Source: Prosapia bicincta
Taxonomy: Eukaryota; Arthropoda; Insecta; Hemiptera; Cercopidae
DNA length: 64,000 bases
Reading direction: 5' to 3'
Assembly (NCBI GenBank): GCA_036971475.1
Contig: JBAIZL010000008.1
Span: forward strand, 26,240,982-26,304,981
Position numbers and translations under genes: made by a program
Notes under the pieces: model-generated
Databases searched by the model: none
What the model saw: only the letters and a program-made list of their open reading frames with translations
What the model was told of the DNA's origin: nothing
Part shown: one piece after another, positions 25,558 to 36,502 of the stretch
Position numbering within the stretch: the first letter of the stretch is position 1
How the letters are laid out: every line of letters begins with the position of its first letter

Positions 25558-26193
25558 GTGCGCGCGCGCGCGTAGGGGTGGGAGGACGGTCTAGTAAATG
25601 GCCATAACCTAGTAGGTGACTCGTGGAAAACCATCGGTGGCAGGTGGGCAAGTCAGCGTGTGTGTGTGTGAGTGTGTGCGCGCGCGCGCGTAGGGGTGGG
25701 AGGACGGTCTAGTAAATGGCCATAACCTAGTAGGTGACCCATGGAAAACCATCGGTGGCAGGTGGGCAAGTCAGCGTGTGTGTGTGTGAGTGTGTGCGCG
25801 CGCGCGCGTAGGGGTGGGAGGACGGTCTAGTAAATGGCCATAACCTAGTAGGTGACCCATGGAAAACCATCGGTGGCAGGTGGGCAAGTCAGTGTGTGTG
25901 TGTGTGTGAGTGTGTGTGCGCGCGCGCGTAGGGGTGGGAGGACGGTCTAGTAAATGGCCATAACCTAGTAGGTGACCCATGGAAAACCATCGGTGGCAGG
26001 TGGGCAAGTCAGCGTGTGTGTGTGTGAGTGTGTGTGCGCGCGCGCGTAGGGGTGGGAGGACGGTTTAGTAAATGGCAATGACCTAGTAGGTGACCCATGG
26101 AAAACCATCGGTGGCAGGTGGGCAAGTCAGCGTGTGTGTGTTTGTGTGTGTGTGTGTGTGCACGCGCGCGTGCGCGTAGGGGTGCGAGGACGG
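25471..26193. repeat. Tandem repeat of about 118 bp, 6 copies, with GT/CG cores
   Basis: Units start CGGTGGCAGGTGGGCAAGTC at 25471, 25635, 25753, 25871, 25991 and 26109. The first is 164 bp because its GT run is longer; the others are 118-120 bp. Each holds (GT)n then (GC)n, then TAGGGGTGGGAGGACGG, CCTAGTAGGTGACCC and GGAAAACCAT. The alternating GT/GC core favours left-handed Z-DNA. Single related units lie at 33511-33612 and, reversed, at 29036-29150, so one interspersed element was expanded in tandem here. Confidence 0.95.
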
Positions 26194-27076
26194 CTTAATC
26201 CTTTGGGGCGCTTCCGAGTTTGGATGAGATATTAATATTTAATTCAATCCGTGTTTCTGTCGACGTGTCAGTCATTTACACATGTATCATGTTCATTTTT
26301 AACAATAAACTTACTTCACCAACAATTAAAAAAATGATAATTTATTGTTGTTTGCTTTTATTAATACAAGGTTTTAGTCCAGGGGTTTCCAATTTTTTTT
26401 GAACCACGCCCCCTCTACTTTACACTATAAATAAATGGTATGGCCATATGAAAAAGAATCAAATGTTATGTTATTGAAAACAATATATTTATACACATTT
26501 TCACAAGAAACATGATATAACATTTCAAGTTTTAACTTACAAAGTAAATTTTAACTGATAAGAGAAAAACCTGTTAGTCAGCTTGCATTTTTTACACTAG
26601 CATGCCTACTTGAGGTTGTATTTTAGCAAGGGAACAATCAAAGTCATTAGCAACATCAAGTTTGTTCCTTTAATATTAAACATATTTAATTTATCTTAGT
26701 ATTTCCAACTGGTGTCTCGCCCCTCCTATAGTCTAAGGACGTAAATATCTGAAACGTTGATGGAAATATTATACATTATTACTTTAATAACTCTTGCGTA
26801 AATTGTAAGTTGTGAATGGATAAGTTGGATTTCTATACAAATTGTAATCTGTGTTATTTCTATACAAATTACTTTTGAAATATAGAACCTGATCAAGTTT
26901 AACCATAATATTATTGCACTATTTGTAGTGTTTAAGAAAATCTACAAATGTTACACACTGTGATGCAAACTTTACTAAGACAGAATTAACACACGTTAAT
27001 ATACGGATTTTTTCGATTTATATTTTTCTGCTTTCGCCGATTATAATATAGGCAACACATTTGGACCAGTGTACAG
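26194..27076. other. AT-rich spacer with a possible hAT-type end
   Basis: At 26380-26415 the sequence CAGGGGTTTCCAA, a T-run, then GAACCACGCCCCC resembles the terminal repeat of non-autonomous hAT elements. The matching inverted end was not found. The rest is AT-rich with no gene recognised. Confidence 0.4.
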
Positions 27077-27172
27077 TCGGTTTAGAATGTGTTTGCAGCA
27101 GATATAAACATTATCACGAGGCGAACACGTGAATGGGACGGTAAGCTATGAGTCCGGTTCACAATCATGCAT
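27077..27172 (+). repeat. 96-bp direct repeat left of the transposase pseudogene
   Basis: Ninety-six bases from TCGGTTTAGAATGTG to TCACAATCATGCAT recur at 28916-29011 with about 8 differences and the same length. Both copies hold GAGGCGAACACGTG, an E-box. The copies are direct, so they are not the terminal inverted repeats of a Tc1/mariner element. Confidence 0.9.
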
Positions 27173-27316
27173 CGGCAATTAGGGCTACGTCTTACACTGG
27201 TACACTTAATCATTCGAAAAAGAAAATTGTAGACTAATGAAAGTAGTAAGACCATTCAATAATTTATGCTACAAGTTTTTTAACTTACCATTTTATTATT
27301 CCATGTCTAAGGGGTC

Positions 27317-28649
27317 TCAAAATCCGATTCCGATGACGATGAGGAACGACACTACAGCGATGACGAATGGCTCGATGTCTTCAATTATATTGTCTAACGT
27401 CCACATATTCGGCTCTTCAACGTCCACCACATGCTTCACATACTTTTCCCACTTATCAGGTGTAACACGCGAGACACCTTCGGTTAACAGTCTTTGCACC
27501 TCTTTAATGTTAAAAGTTGCATTGTTAGACGCAACATAACCTTTAACCTCAGCCCATAACATTTCTATTGGGTTTAATTCGCAGTGATAAGGAGGGGTTC
27601 TCAAAACTATTCTATTTGTTTCTTTAGCAATTTCATTGATCACGAATTTTTTGTATTTTAGCCTATGATAGGAAACGAGTTTTAGTAATTCGACCTTCAA
27701 CATGGTTTCATCTAAAAAAATCCCTTTGTCAGTCAACCACTCTCGAATTTGTTGCTTATTCCAACGGGTCGTGGGTAAGCGTTCTACTTGTACAGAATGA
27801 TACGGAGCCTTGTCCATTACGATAACGCTGTTGTTGTCCAATTTCTGTATTATCGCGGAAAACCATTCTTTAAAAGTTTCACCATTCATTTCTGAATGGT
27901 AGTCAGTATCTGATTTTGATTCGAAAATCAACAGTCCATCTTCTACAAAACCTTTTTGTGACCCAATATGAGTGACAATAAGTCTCTTACCCTTTCCAGT
28001 TTGATATTTTAAACCCGCCGACAGACCCCTCCAGAAAAGCAACTTTACTGGAACAGACTAACTTATTTGTCCAAACCTTTGATTTCGTATGGCCTGCATT
28101 AATCCACGAATAATAAATCGTACGACCTTCCTCGCAATAGGCTTTTATTTTTCTCAAGTAATCTCTTCTCCGTAGAATATCTTCTTTGTCCAACAGTATA
28201 CTTTTACAGTTACGTTTCTCATTCCTGAAATTTAGCTTTTTTTATGTGAAACAAAGTGGTTCGTCTTAGGTGAGGTAAGCCTAACTGTTTGTCGGTATTA
28301 ACTAAGTGTAGTACTTTATTTAAAGTCGGAAGTTCATTTTTAAAAAATAACTCATGTACTTTTCTCCTTATAACTGTTTTTAAAAAGTCATCCATATTAT
28401 TAAAAATAGCTTTGGTTTTGGGTTTCTTTTTGGCAGGAGACTTGAGCTTACCCGTTTCTTTTATTTCTTTAACGATTGAGAAAACACTTCGAGCAGAAAC
28501 TTCTGCAGATATCGTTACTTTCTGCACGATGTCTCTGATACGGCATTCTGGGTTTTCATCCTTTAAATTTTTATAAAGGCGTAAAATAACTTCTCTTTGC
28601 CCGGAGTGTCTTACTTGTCCTCGTTTATTTTGTTTACGGGTGATGACAT
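27317..28649 (-). pseudogene. DD82E (Sailor-like) Tc1/mariner-related transposase pseudogene
   Basis: Translating the minus strand in pieces gives a DDE-superfamily transposase. The first piece, near 28527-28640, is basic and contains GQVRHSGQREV. Next, 28219-28527 covers a helix-turn-helix-like region with IRRKVHELFF and LPTLNKVL. The 28060-28193 piece includes INAGHTKSKVW. The catalytic core, 27317-28042, includes GKGKRLIVTHIG, VIVMDKAPYHS and CELNPIEMLWAEVKGY. Exactly 82 residues separate the D of VIVMD from the E of NPIE, the DD82E spacing I recall for the Sailor family. It is dead: frameshifts near 28030 and 28235, probably a third near 28630, and the segment before WINAGH reads YYS where relatives have YLDET, so the first catalytic Asp appears deleted. 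An ATG at 28649 is a plausible original start. Confidence 0.85.
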
Positions 28650-28915
28650 TTTTTTAAAACTTAATCCTTAAAATGTAACAACACCACAACACAAATATAA
28701 CAAACAACGATCATAAATTATTCCACTGTCACTCACAACTAAAAAATGTCAGGCACAATAAACAGACAAGCAAATGTAGCCCTGAACGTTTCCAGACTAA
28801 CTGTTAATCGGGCGGCAGGACATTTCAGTTTCGTCACGTGGTCACTCAGCCAATAGGGTTGCCGAAATCGTTATGTTCACGTGAACAGTTCACCACTCGC
28901 TCCTGAACAGACAGG
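28650..28915. other. Flank between transposase pseudogene and right direct repeat
   Basis: Contains CACGTGGTCACTCAGCC and the perfect 12-bp palindrome GTTCACGTGAAC (near 28875). TCGGCAA next to the left direct repeat (27172) and its complement TTGCCGA near 28859 could be remnants of terminal inverted repeats, but seven bases is too little to be sure. Confidence 0.4.
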
Positions 28916-29011
28916 CCGGTTCAGAATGTATTTGCAGCGGATGTAAACACTATCACGAGGCGAACACGTGCATGGGACCGTAAGCTATGAGTCCGGTTCA
29001 CAATCATGCAT
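28916..29011 (+). repeat. 96-bp direct repeat right of the transposase pseudogene
   Basis: Second copy of 27077-27172, about 92% identical by eye and in the same orientation. The differences are mostly transitions, several at CpG-like positions. Confidence 0.9.
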
Positions 29012-29035
29012 ATAGTATATCCATCCAGATCCACA

Positions 29036-29150
29036 AGTGCCCCAGAAGATTAGGCGACCCTCACACACATACACGCTAGTGGCGCGCTGACCCGATCTGC
29101 TAACCTACCTGCGTTGATAAGTCACCTATTAAACCTTGGTCTACAGTAGG
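29036..29150 (-). repeat. Dispersed single unit of the 118-bp GT/CG family
   Basis: The reverse complement carries TAATAGGTGACTTATCAACG, GGTCAGCGCGCC, GTGTGTGAGGGTCGCCTAAT and GGGGCAC. These match the order of segments in 33511-33612 and in the array at 25471-26193. It is diverged and lacks a long GC run, so it is an old interspersed copy. Confidence 0.6.
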
Positions 29151-29772
29151 TCACGTGCTAACGTATCTCTAAGGAGTCTATAGGTCTGCAGAAATGTACA
29201 AGAGAACAGCAGTCAGCAAAGTTGGTACACCTGTTGTTTGTGTTATAACGTCACCCGCTTTGTCTGAGTTGCTCTCTTTGTTAGGCTGAAGCCACCTAAC
29301 TCGAACATTTAAACTAATAAATTTAAATACTATTTTCAAGACTATGAATATTATAGGTCATCTTAGAAAGATAATTATAATGTATCATTGGTTTAGCGAG
29401 TAGTTACTTGCTTTTTGATTACATGCAATACAAAATTGAAATATTGGAAAGTGAAATGTTTGCCACGTCATGCGAACCTAGCGGACGAAACATAAAACAC
29501 TGAGGGGTAAATTAGACATTAGATATACAGCCTACTTAGGAATAGCAGTTTGTGTAGCAGGCCAGTATAACATATTCGACATTCTATAGAAGACATTATA
29601 CTGTGAAAATATAATTTATGTTTGGTTCTGTATGTTTTAAAACCTTATGTCCAGTTAATACAGCTTGAACCAAAGTTGTGTAAACCGATTAGAGTTTATG
29701 CGAGAAAGGTAACAAAAATACACATATAAAAAAAAAATTATGTACAAAACAAAAAAACAAAATGTATTATGT

Positions 29773-29775
<3 letters not shown>
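29151..29775. other. AT-rich spacer
   Basis: Unique sequence of ordinary AT-rich composition. No gene, RNA or repeat recognised. Confidence 0.55.
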
Positions 29776-29808
<33 letters not shown>

Positions 29809-29860
29809 ACGCGAGCGCGCGCGCACACACAAACACATTCAAACACACACACACACACAA
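29776..29860. repeat. Compound (AC)n / GC-alternating tract
   Basis: (AC)n, then GAACGCGAGCGCGCGCG, then interrupted (AC)n. It is alternating purine-pyrimidine over most of its length and prone to Z-DNA. The overlapping 108-codon minus frame is an artefact of the repeat. Confidence 0.9.
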
Positions 29861-32214
29861 AATAGAAAAATAAAATACAATTTGATTCCGTCTTCATAGT
29901 TTTTAAATTTTGCACACGTTTTTTTTTAAATACTTCTTTGATAAATATAAAATTCCACTGTAAAGAAAAACATTGGAACACAACACACTTGCCAATGATC
30001 GATGCGGAGCGGGTATCCTAGCAAACAATTATTTTCTTGCTTACCGTACACTCTGGACGGTAGACAGACTTATCTCATCGCTGCCTTCAATTTTTCCATT
30101 TAGTTTCTCCAATGCTTGCGATGCGTGATCATCAGCTCATTACGTGACACATGGTATCCATTAGAGGTTTTGTTTATATACAATATAGAAAGATGTGCAC
30201 TCTGGTGGAGCGTTATGCAAGTGTTTGGTGAATCATTTATTGAAGATCTGTTGCAATGGTCTCGACTAATGAACAGGAAGAGTTTTGTTAATAAACATTT
30301 CGTTTATCACAGTTTCCAACATTGCTCCTATACATTAATACAATTTATTTTATTTTATTTTCAAAAGCATTACTGGTTTTTCACGCTATTTTTAACGCTA
30401 TCACCAGTCCCTTCTGGGTTTTAAAAATTCGTTTATCAGATCAAGATTATTATTTTTTAAAATTATTTCAAAAAGTATGTAAGTTTTATTTTTAAAAAAT
30501 GTTTTACTTACTATTAGTGTAAACATGTTTCATAATTTTCTGTAATGATTCAACTAATTTTTTCCTAACAGTATTCTTCTACAAAAATAAAGTATTCCAT
30601 TTTTTTCCTTGTAAATAAACTTATATTTTAAAAATATATGTTGTACCTATATATATATATATATATGTCATTTTATTATTCCTGTAAAGCGAACTAGCAA
30701 TTTTGTTACTTATTCAAAAAAAAAAATTATTATATTTTTTATTTGAAACAGTTTTTATAATCCATTCCCTTTTAAAATTTATTTGGCATAAATTCAGTTT
30801 CGAGTTTTGTTACAATGATTCCAGGATTAAAATTATCAGAACATTTCCTAAATGTTTCAGCACAGAAACTGAATTTCAAAGTCATTACATACAGATTGGC
30901 TAATATTATTGTATGATACAATTTAATCGTGTACAATAAAATTGTCTAGTTCTAAAGGTGAACGCGATTCTATAGTATACATGTATGTAGCAAAACCTTT
31001 ATAGTTAATAGAACCATGTCGGGCAAATAGCAGGCAGGTAGACTAACCAGCCATTCTATTACATTAATAACTTTGGTTTCCTTCGTGTAAAAGCAGTTAA
31101 ACAGTGACGTGAGTTGTGTCGCAAATACGGGCGATAAGATAAAGTGAGTGAATGGCAATGTTCAACGTTGATTCCTTCACAGTTAACTAAATTAACGTTT
31201 CCTCAAGAGATTATGAGCGGCAAAATTGATAATTCTGAGGTTACGACCCCATTCCACTAGTTTAAACCTATTTACGTCCAACCTGCATCCTACCGATTCT
31301 CTCATGGCTAGTTTTGAGCAGTTCGTTACATCACCAGAGACTTTATTCTGTAAAGCTTGAACACTCACATACAGAAAACGCATATCTGAGTAGTATTGAC
31401 TGTTTAAGGTCATCAATTCCTGCAAAACAATTTGTTGCAAATCAGTGTTATACTCTGGATGTAGCTACTGTAGTAGATTTTATATTTGCGGCGCTTTTAT
31501 TGGAAACCTTTTACTATTTTGAAACATCGAATTTTTAGAGGTTCCCCGCTTAGGCTGATCCCCAGACAGTCTGGCGGGTCTAGATACGACCGATTATAGC
31601 TTTCCATTATCGATGTTTGCGTGCATACATTTCATGTTTGTATAATTTAAATCGTTCTCCATGGTCACATTCCTATATAATACTCGTTTTCTAACGCTGT
31701 TTCCACTAAAACCCCCAAAGTGTCGACAACAATGGCATTATAAGAACACTTCACTTTAAGATGACTTAGAACCCTAAATCACAATTAAAATGTTACATAC
31801 ATATGATTTTACTTGGGCCTAAATTTATAAAATCATACAGATGTAGAGGAGGTTGCAGGCACCATAAACATTTTAAAATAATATTGAACGATTGCTTTAT
31901 GCATAATATTATCTGACAGAATATTGCGCTTTGGGCAGCGGACAGACATATCTATTCATCCCATTCAGGTACGTGACCCACTCCTTGGAATACTATAACT
32001 TCCCCTTCATGGGATCATTATGCATTTCCCTCGCCCTACCTTGTTATATCTATCATTTCTTATTTGTCCTTCTTCATCCCCAACCTTCCTTGTCTTTGTT
32101 ACAAACGGCTGTGACGGTAGAGCAACTTCTGGATGACCCCAGAAGAACGTTGGTCTACTTCAGGTACGCGATCGCACACGTGATGCTATAATCTCAATTA
32201 AATCCTTTACTACA

Positions 32215-32218
<4 letters not shown>
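29861..32218. other. AT-rich spacer, no gene recognised
   Basis: Unique sequence with a short (AT)n at 30650-30666. Frames at 30116-30424, 31192-31440 and 31931-32191 (74-102 codons) were read and have no signal peptide, domain or splice context that I can defend. Confidence 0.5.

Positions 32219-32302
<84 letters not shown>
32219..32302. repeat. (TA)n(GT)n compound microsatellite
   Basis: About 34 bp of TA followed by about 48 bp of GT, then GAGCGAGAGAAGGG. Confidence 0.95.
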
Positions 32303-32305
<3 letters not shown>

Positions 32306-33510
32306 CGAGAGAAGGGTTGCCAATGTATCAAATGGCAAAACCTTTTGTTGATGTTTGTCTTATGAAAACATGTTTAAAATATTTGGAAGAATAATTTTAA
32401 ATATTCAAGCCCTAAAACGATTACATTGATTAAATATCTCTTTTTACGGCACATGAATTTGAATACTATTATTAATACTGTTATAATAATAATAATAAAA
32501 CGTGGTAAAATGTTCACAGTTCTATGGTTTCCGTTACTACACTGAATTGCCTTAACAAGGAATTTTGTGTTTGGCTCTGCATATGCTGTTCGTCAACGTA
32601 GTGGAAACTTATTCGTAATAAAAATACATGTTTACTTCAGTAACCTTCTCCCTAGTACTTATAATTTAGTTTACAGTTATTAATATTAAATTTATTCCAT
32701 TATATAATTAATTTAAGCAATTAAAGATACTAAATTATTAAATATAGCCTACATTGAAGTTTAATCATCATAAATAATATCGTTTGATTTTTAAAACAAG
32801 AACGTTTTCAAAAACATGCCTAAAAAAATTATTAATATATCATGTGGCTATAAATCTTTCTGTAACGAAACCGCTCGAGTAATGGCGTCGAACATGAAGG
32901 TTATTAACATGAAGAAAGAAAGCTAGCAAAGGTAGATGACAGAACTTCCGTCCAAAACACGTCGCTAACTTGTTGTAATGTAAAACGGCGTACTGCAAAA
33001 TATTTTTAAAAATCCGTTTGTTTTTAAAATTTAATCTAAAGAGTGTATTCAAAGAACCTTTGTAAAGCTGGGTAATGTTGAAAACATACATTCCTAGCGT
33101 CTTGAGCGGGGTCAGTTTGAACAACGCTCTTTTCCTTCTCCCCGCAAGTTTACTGGGTTTGCCAGGCTTTAACGTGTGCATTCAAAGGAACTACAAAGTC
33201 AGTAGGACGCTCCTCGGTTCTAGTTTCAATGCTTAGTTTGCGATCAAAAGTTATATGGACACCTGGAACATATGTTTTGCCACTCTCTTTCAACAACATT
33301 CAAAACTTTAAGCGTAGGCACATCTATTTTAATAAATTCTGTGGATGGAATTATATTCTTCCATGTTTAAGCATAAAATATTAATTTCAAATTTCGTATG
33401 AAGAAAGAATTGACTTTGTGAGGATGTATCTTATCTCCTAGCTTTAACATTTCTATATTCCATCCAGATTCGGACCAATTCTATAGTTTTGTAGACAAAA
33501 GCCTAACAGG
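32303..33510. other. AT-rich spacer
   Basis: Unique AT-rich sequence. A 113-codon minus frame at 32840-33181 is rich in Lys, Arg, Leu and Phe but matches nothing I recognise. It is listed here and not called as a gene. Confidence 0.5.
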
Positions 33511-33612
33511 TGGTTGATGGAAAACCATCGGCGGAGGGTAACCAGGTCAGCGCGTGTCTGTGTGCGCGCGTGGAGGTGTGAGGGTCGCTTAATCCTCCAG
33601 GTTGCTTCCGAC
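33511..33612 (+). repeat. Dispersed single unit of the 118-bp GT/CG family
   Basis: GATGGAAAACCATCGGCGG, then AACCAGGTCAGCGCGTG, a short GT/GC run, and GGTGTGAGGGTCGCTTAATC match the array unit at 25471-26193. They also match the sequence that follows the last array unit (CGGCTTAATCC...GGGGCGCTTCCGA at 26190). So 33511-33612 probably shows the complete ancestral element, and the array shows the expanded part. A short (AT)n follows at 33625-33650. Confidence 0.7.
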
Positions 33613-33650
33613 TCTGGGCGCCCTATATATATATATATATATATATATAT

Positions 33651-34149
33651 GCCTATAGTAATTGCATAATTTTATTGTTCAAAATGAAATGTATTAAACA
33701 GTTTTTCGATTACTTTGAATCAAGTATTTTCGGATCAGGAGGGTAGAAAAAGTACCAGGTACCATTGGAGGGGAGTTTCATGGTACCAGGGGGAGTTTCA
33801 TGTCACAAAACACAATCTTTGTTTGCTTTTCTTCTTTTATCGTAGCCAAAATATAATACAAAAATAATGGTGCATGTCCGGCACGCAAGCCAAAATGTAA
33901 ACTTATGAAAAGAAAGTTAAAATCCTGTGTCATTGAGAAGCCGATACAAATGTAATATAACCTTGCAAAAGACTTGATATTGCTTGAGTATAGATATTTT
34001 TTTTATTCTAATACGCTACAAAAAAAACCATAAACTCGTACAATATAGAAAGTAAAAGAAATAATCAAAGAGTTATCACATGAAATAGGTTATCACATAA
34101 TTTAACCACATTTTCAATATTTATGTATAAGAACCTATGATGATTTAAT
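33651..34149. other. AT-rich spacer
   Basis: Includes a small direct repeat, GGGGAGTTTCATGGTACC / GGGGGAGTTTCATGTCAC, near 33770-33805. Nothing else recognised. Confidence 0.5.
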
Positions 34150-35187
34150 AATAACCTCCAAGTGAAGACGAAAACAGCTGTTGGCTTTAACTACCATATT
34201 ACTTTCGGCAATGTACGGGGCATTTCATCTATCTTGAGGAAATCTTACTTTCCAAGTGACGTCACACTTGTATAGTTTTACTCCGAGAAAGAGAGTGCTA
34301 GACGCGCCTAGAGTTTAAGCGTTAAACACACCTTGTCATTAAAATAACTACGACAGATAAATGTAATGATCAGGCAAGACTACGTTTTACAGTTAGTATT
34401 CAATTAGTTTTATTTTTTTATGCTCTGAACCATTTTGTACTTTGATTGAATGTTAATGAAAGTTTGTTTTCTGTTTCTATTAAATTGAAATCATTTCCGT
34501 AAATATCGATACTAAGTTAACTCCGAGTATTTAAGTTGACAAAATAAGGAAGCGTCTTGAGAATTTATCGAACTATTTAATCGAATTGCCCTCCAAGTTA
34601 TTGCCACGTAATGGTTATTAATGTTTGGAATTATTCGTTATTAATACAACATTGCTTCCCGTCATAAATCCGCTTCGAGGGATACAATTTCGTCCTAATA
34701 ACTTCGCAGTTTACATTACTGTGCTAACGAATGAGTTTTAAAATGAAATTAGCAACAACTTTCAACGAGATTTATTCAAAGCGGGACCGTTCTGAAGGTT
34801 TTTGACACATTTTTACGAATTAATTCTCGGATATTTTCTGTTTATAAACAACATAAAGAACAGTAATACCACCATATTATAGGTCTAATATGAAAAAAAA
34901 ACAAAATATACATTAAAGAACAACGCAAAAGAAATTCACGACATTTCAAAGTCTAAACTGATATTTTACTCAAGGCATTAATAAACATTAAGTGTAAGTG
35001 AATTGGTGACGTCATTCTTTAAAATTCTAACCTAAATGCTAAACAGTATCCACTTAACCTCATCTCTAAAGTTTTTATACGTGAGCGTGTGAATATATTG
35101 CCCCGATGCTTTCCGAAAACCAATCACGTCGTTACAATACAACTAACAGCTGTTTTCGCCTTCATTTGGTTACCTGGAGGTTGTTTT
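34150..35187. mobile_element. Candidate non-autonomous element with about 90-bp inverted ends
   Basis: Near the left end, AACCTCCAAGTGAAGACGAA then AACAGCTGTTGG is matched, reversed, near the right end by AACAGCTGTTTTCGCCTTCA and CCTGGAGGTT. The similarity continues inward: TTTCGGCAATGTACGGGGCA on the left against TTTCGGAAAGCATCGGGGCA on the reversed right, so each arm is about 90 bp with mismatches and small gaps. The interior of about 850 bp has no open frame and includes CAAGTGACGTCACACTTG, a near-palindrome holding a CRE-type TGACGTCA. Target duplications were not established. Confidence 0.45.
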
Positions 35188-35584
35188 CAATTATGTGTCT
35201 TTTATATTCAATTATGAAAATATTATTACTTATTACACTTTGATATTATTTATAATATTTTTAAATATGGTATTCTATATAATAAAATATGAAGAAACAT
35301 TTGTATTGTAACTGCATATTATAACAATATAAATATTAATAATAAAGATAACATTGGCGACGGAGTTGAGAACATGTGTCTTGTTATGATAAGTGGCTAA
35401 ATGTCAAAGGCGATAATCTGTAGTGTAGTAGATAAAGTTATGTTATATCAACTTTTACTGAAATGTATTAAATCGTTATTGACTTTCCTCGAGAAAGTTC
35501 CACCAGATTTATTCTTATATAAACTTTATAAAACATTACAGTACGTGTTTGTGTCAGTCGAAACATTTTTGTACTCTGATGAAT
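35188..35584. other. AT-rich spacer upstream of LINE fragment
   Basis: AT-rich sequence with no independent gene. The 80-codon plus frame at 35401-35643 runs opposite the LINE fragment and is its shadow. Confidence 0.5.
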
Positions 35585-35830
35585 CCATTCACTTTCTCCT
35601 TTCATCACATGACCCAAATGTTGCATTTTTCTCTCTTTCATAGTGTTCAGCAGTTCTTTTTGTTTACTCGTGCTTGGGAATACCTCGTCGTTGAGTAACA
35701 TTTTGTATCTATGAAATTCGCAGCCTCCTTCCGTATGTATACATTTCGAAAACCTCTATTATTTTTTCTGTTTCTAAGTACATGACCTGACTATCGCATC
35801 CATAGCGACAGATGACACGTAATCTGACGA
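35585..35830 (-). pseudogene. Non-LTR retrotransposon (LINE) reverse transcriptase, C-terminal fragment
   Basis: Read on the minus strand, one frame gives YGCDSQVMYLETEK then IEVFEMYTYGRRLRIS and a stop. After a frameshift a second frame gives KQKELLNTMKERKMQHLGH followed by VMKGE. These correspond to the conserved C-terminal motifs of LINE reverse transcriptases (LYGCE.W, IEAFEMW.YRR.L.I, and LL.TIK.RK..YLGHV.RG). At least one stop and one frameshift interrupt it. The catalytic YxDD region and the endonuclease are absent. It is an old 5'-truncated or fragmented insertion; the clade cannot be fixed from this piece. Confidence 0.85.
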
Positions 35831-36004
35831 TTCGGAATCTGAGCATCAGGATAATGATAATCTTCGAAACGAAATCATGAAAATTTTATGCCACAGAATC
35901 AAATTGAAAAGGCTAATTTTTTAAAATGTCCCTACTTATGTTTTACGTTAACATTGCCAACTAAACCTCTGAACACAAAGTGAAGGAGCTCGATATTCAT
36001 TGCT

Positions 36005-36109
36005 CCGTACCAAAAAAGCAAGAGTACCCATCCAAGTACAAACCACGCCCATTATTGCTTTAGGTGATCGGAAGAGAACAGGTATATTCAACATGGTACG
36101 GCCCATGCC
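36005..36109 (-). pseudogene. 5S rRNA-derived pseudogene or 5S-headed SINE fragment
   Basis: On the minus strand the sequence begins GGCATGGGCCGTACCATG. It continues with TGAATATACCTGTTCTC, CCGATCACC and GGTTTGTACTTGGATGGG, matching arthropod 5S rRNA as I recall it in order and spacing, at roughly 70-75% identity. The A-box region (AAAGCAATAATGGG) is degraded; the box C-like GGATGGG is kept. The last 20-25 nt are poor or missing. CTTGCTTTTTGG precedes the 5' end and CTTGCTTTTTTGG lies at the 3' end, a plausible target-site duplication, so this looks like a retroposed copy. The T-run could end Pol III transcription. It sits 170 bp from a LINE fragment in the same orientation. Confidence 0.75.
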
Positions 36110-36502
36110 AAAAAGCAAGGATATTTATGTTGTAGGCAATAATGAAAATAGTGTAGTTTTAATTTTAATACTGTAGTTGTATTGTCCTACTCTAACAACT
36201 TAATGCTATGGTGTGGGTAGACGAACAGACGGTCACTGCTCTGTATCTACAATTAGCATTCCCAGAGATACGGTCATGTGGAATTACCTCGTATATACTA
36301 CACAAGCGCAGACGCTACGTCGCACAGCTTATCACGGACATTAGGCAGAGAGCTTCTAAATGTAAGCATTCCATCTTCATCACCGCAAGCCTAGTTGCCC
36401 TTCAGGTACACTACTTACTATTAATTCACTGTGCAGCAGATCAATTCTAATATCGGATACAATTTACCTCAGCGGTAGCTGGTATACAAAATGAAAGACT
36501 TG
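36110..36502. other. Spacer before the 155-bp satellite
   Basis: Unique sequence. The 80-codon plus frame at 36208-36450 has no recognisable domain. Confidence 0.5.

Noticed and set aside
32840..33181. 113-codon basic minus frame
   Set aside because: No homology recognised, no splice or promoter context; a frame of this length can arise by chance in 64 kb.
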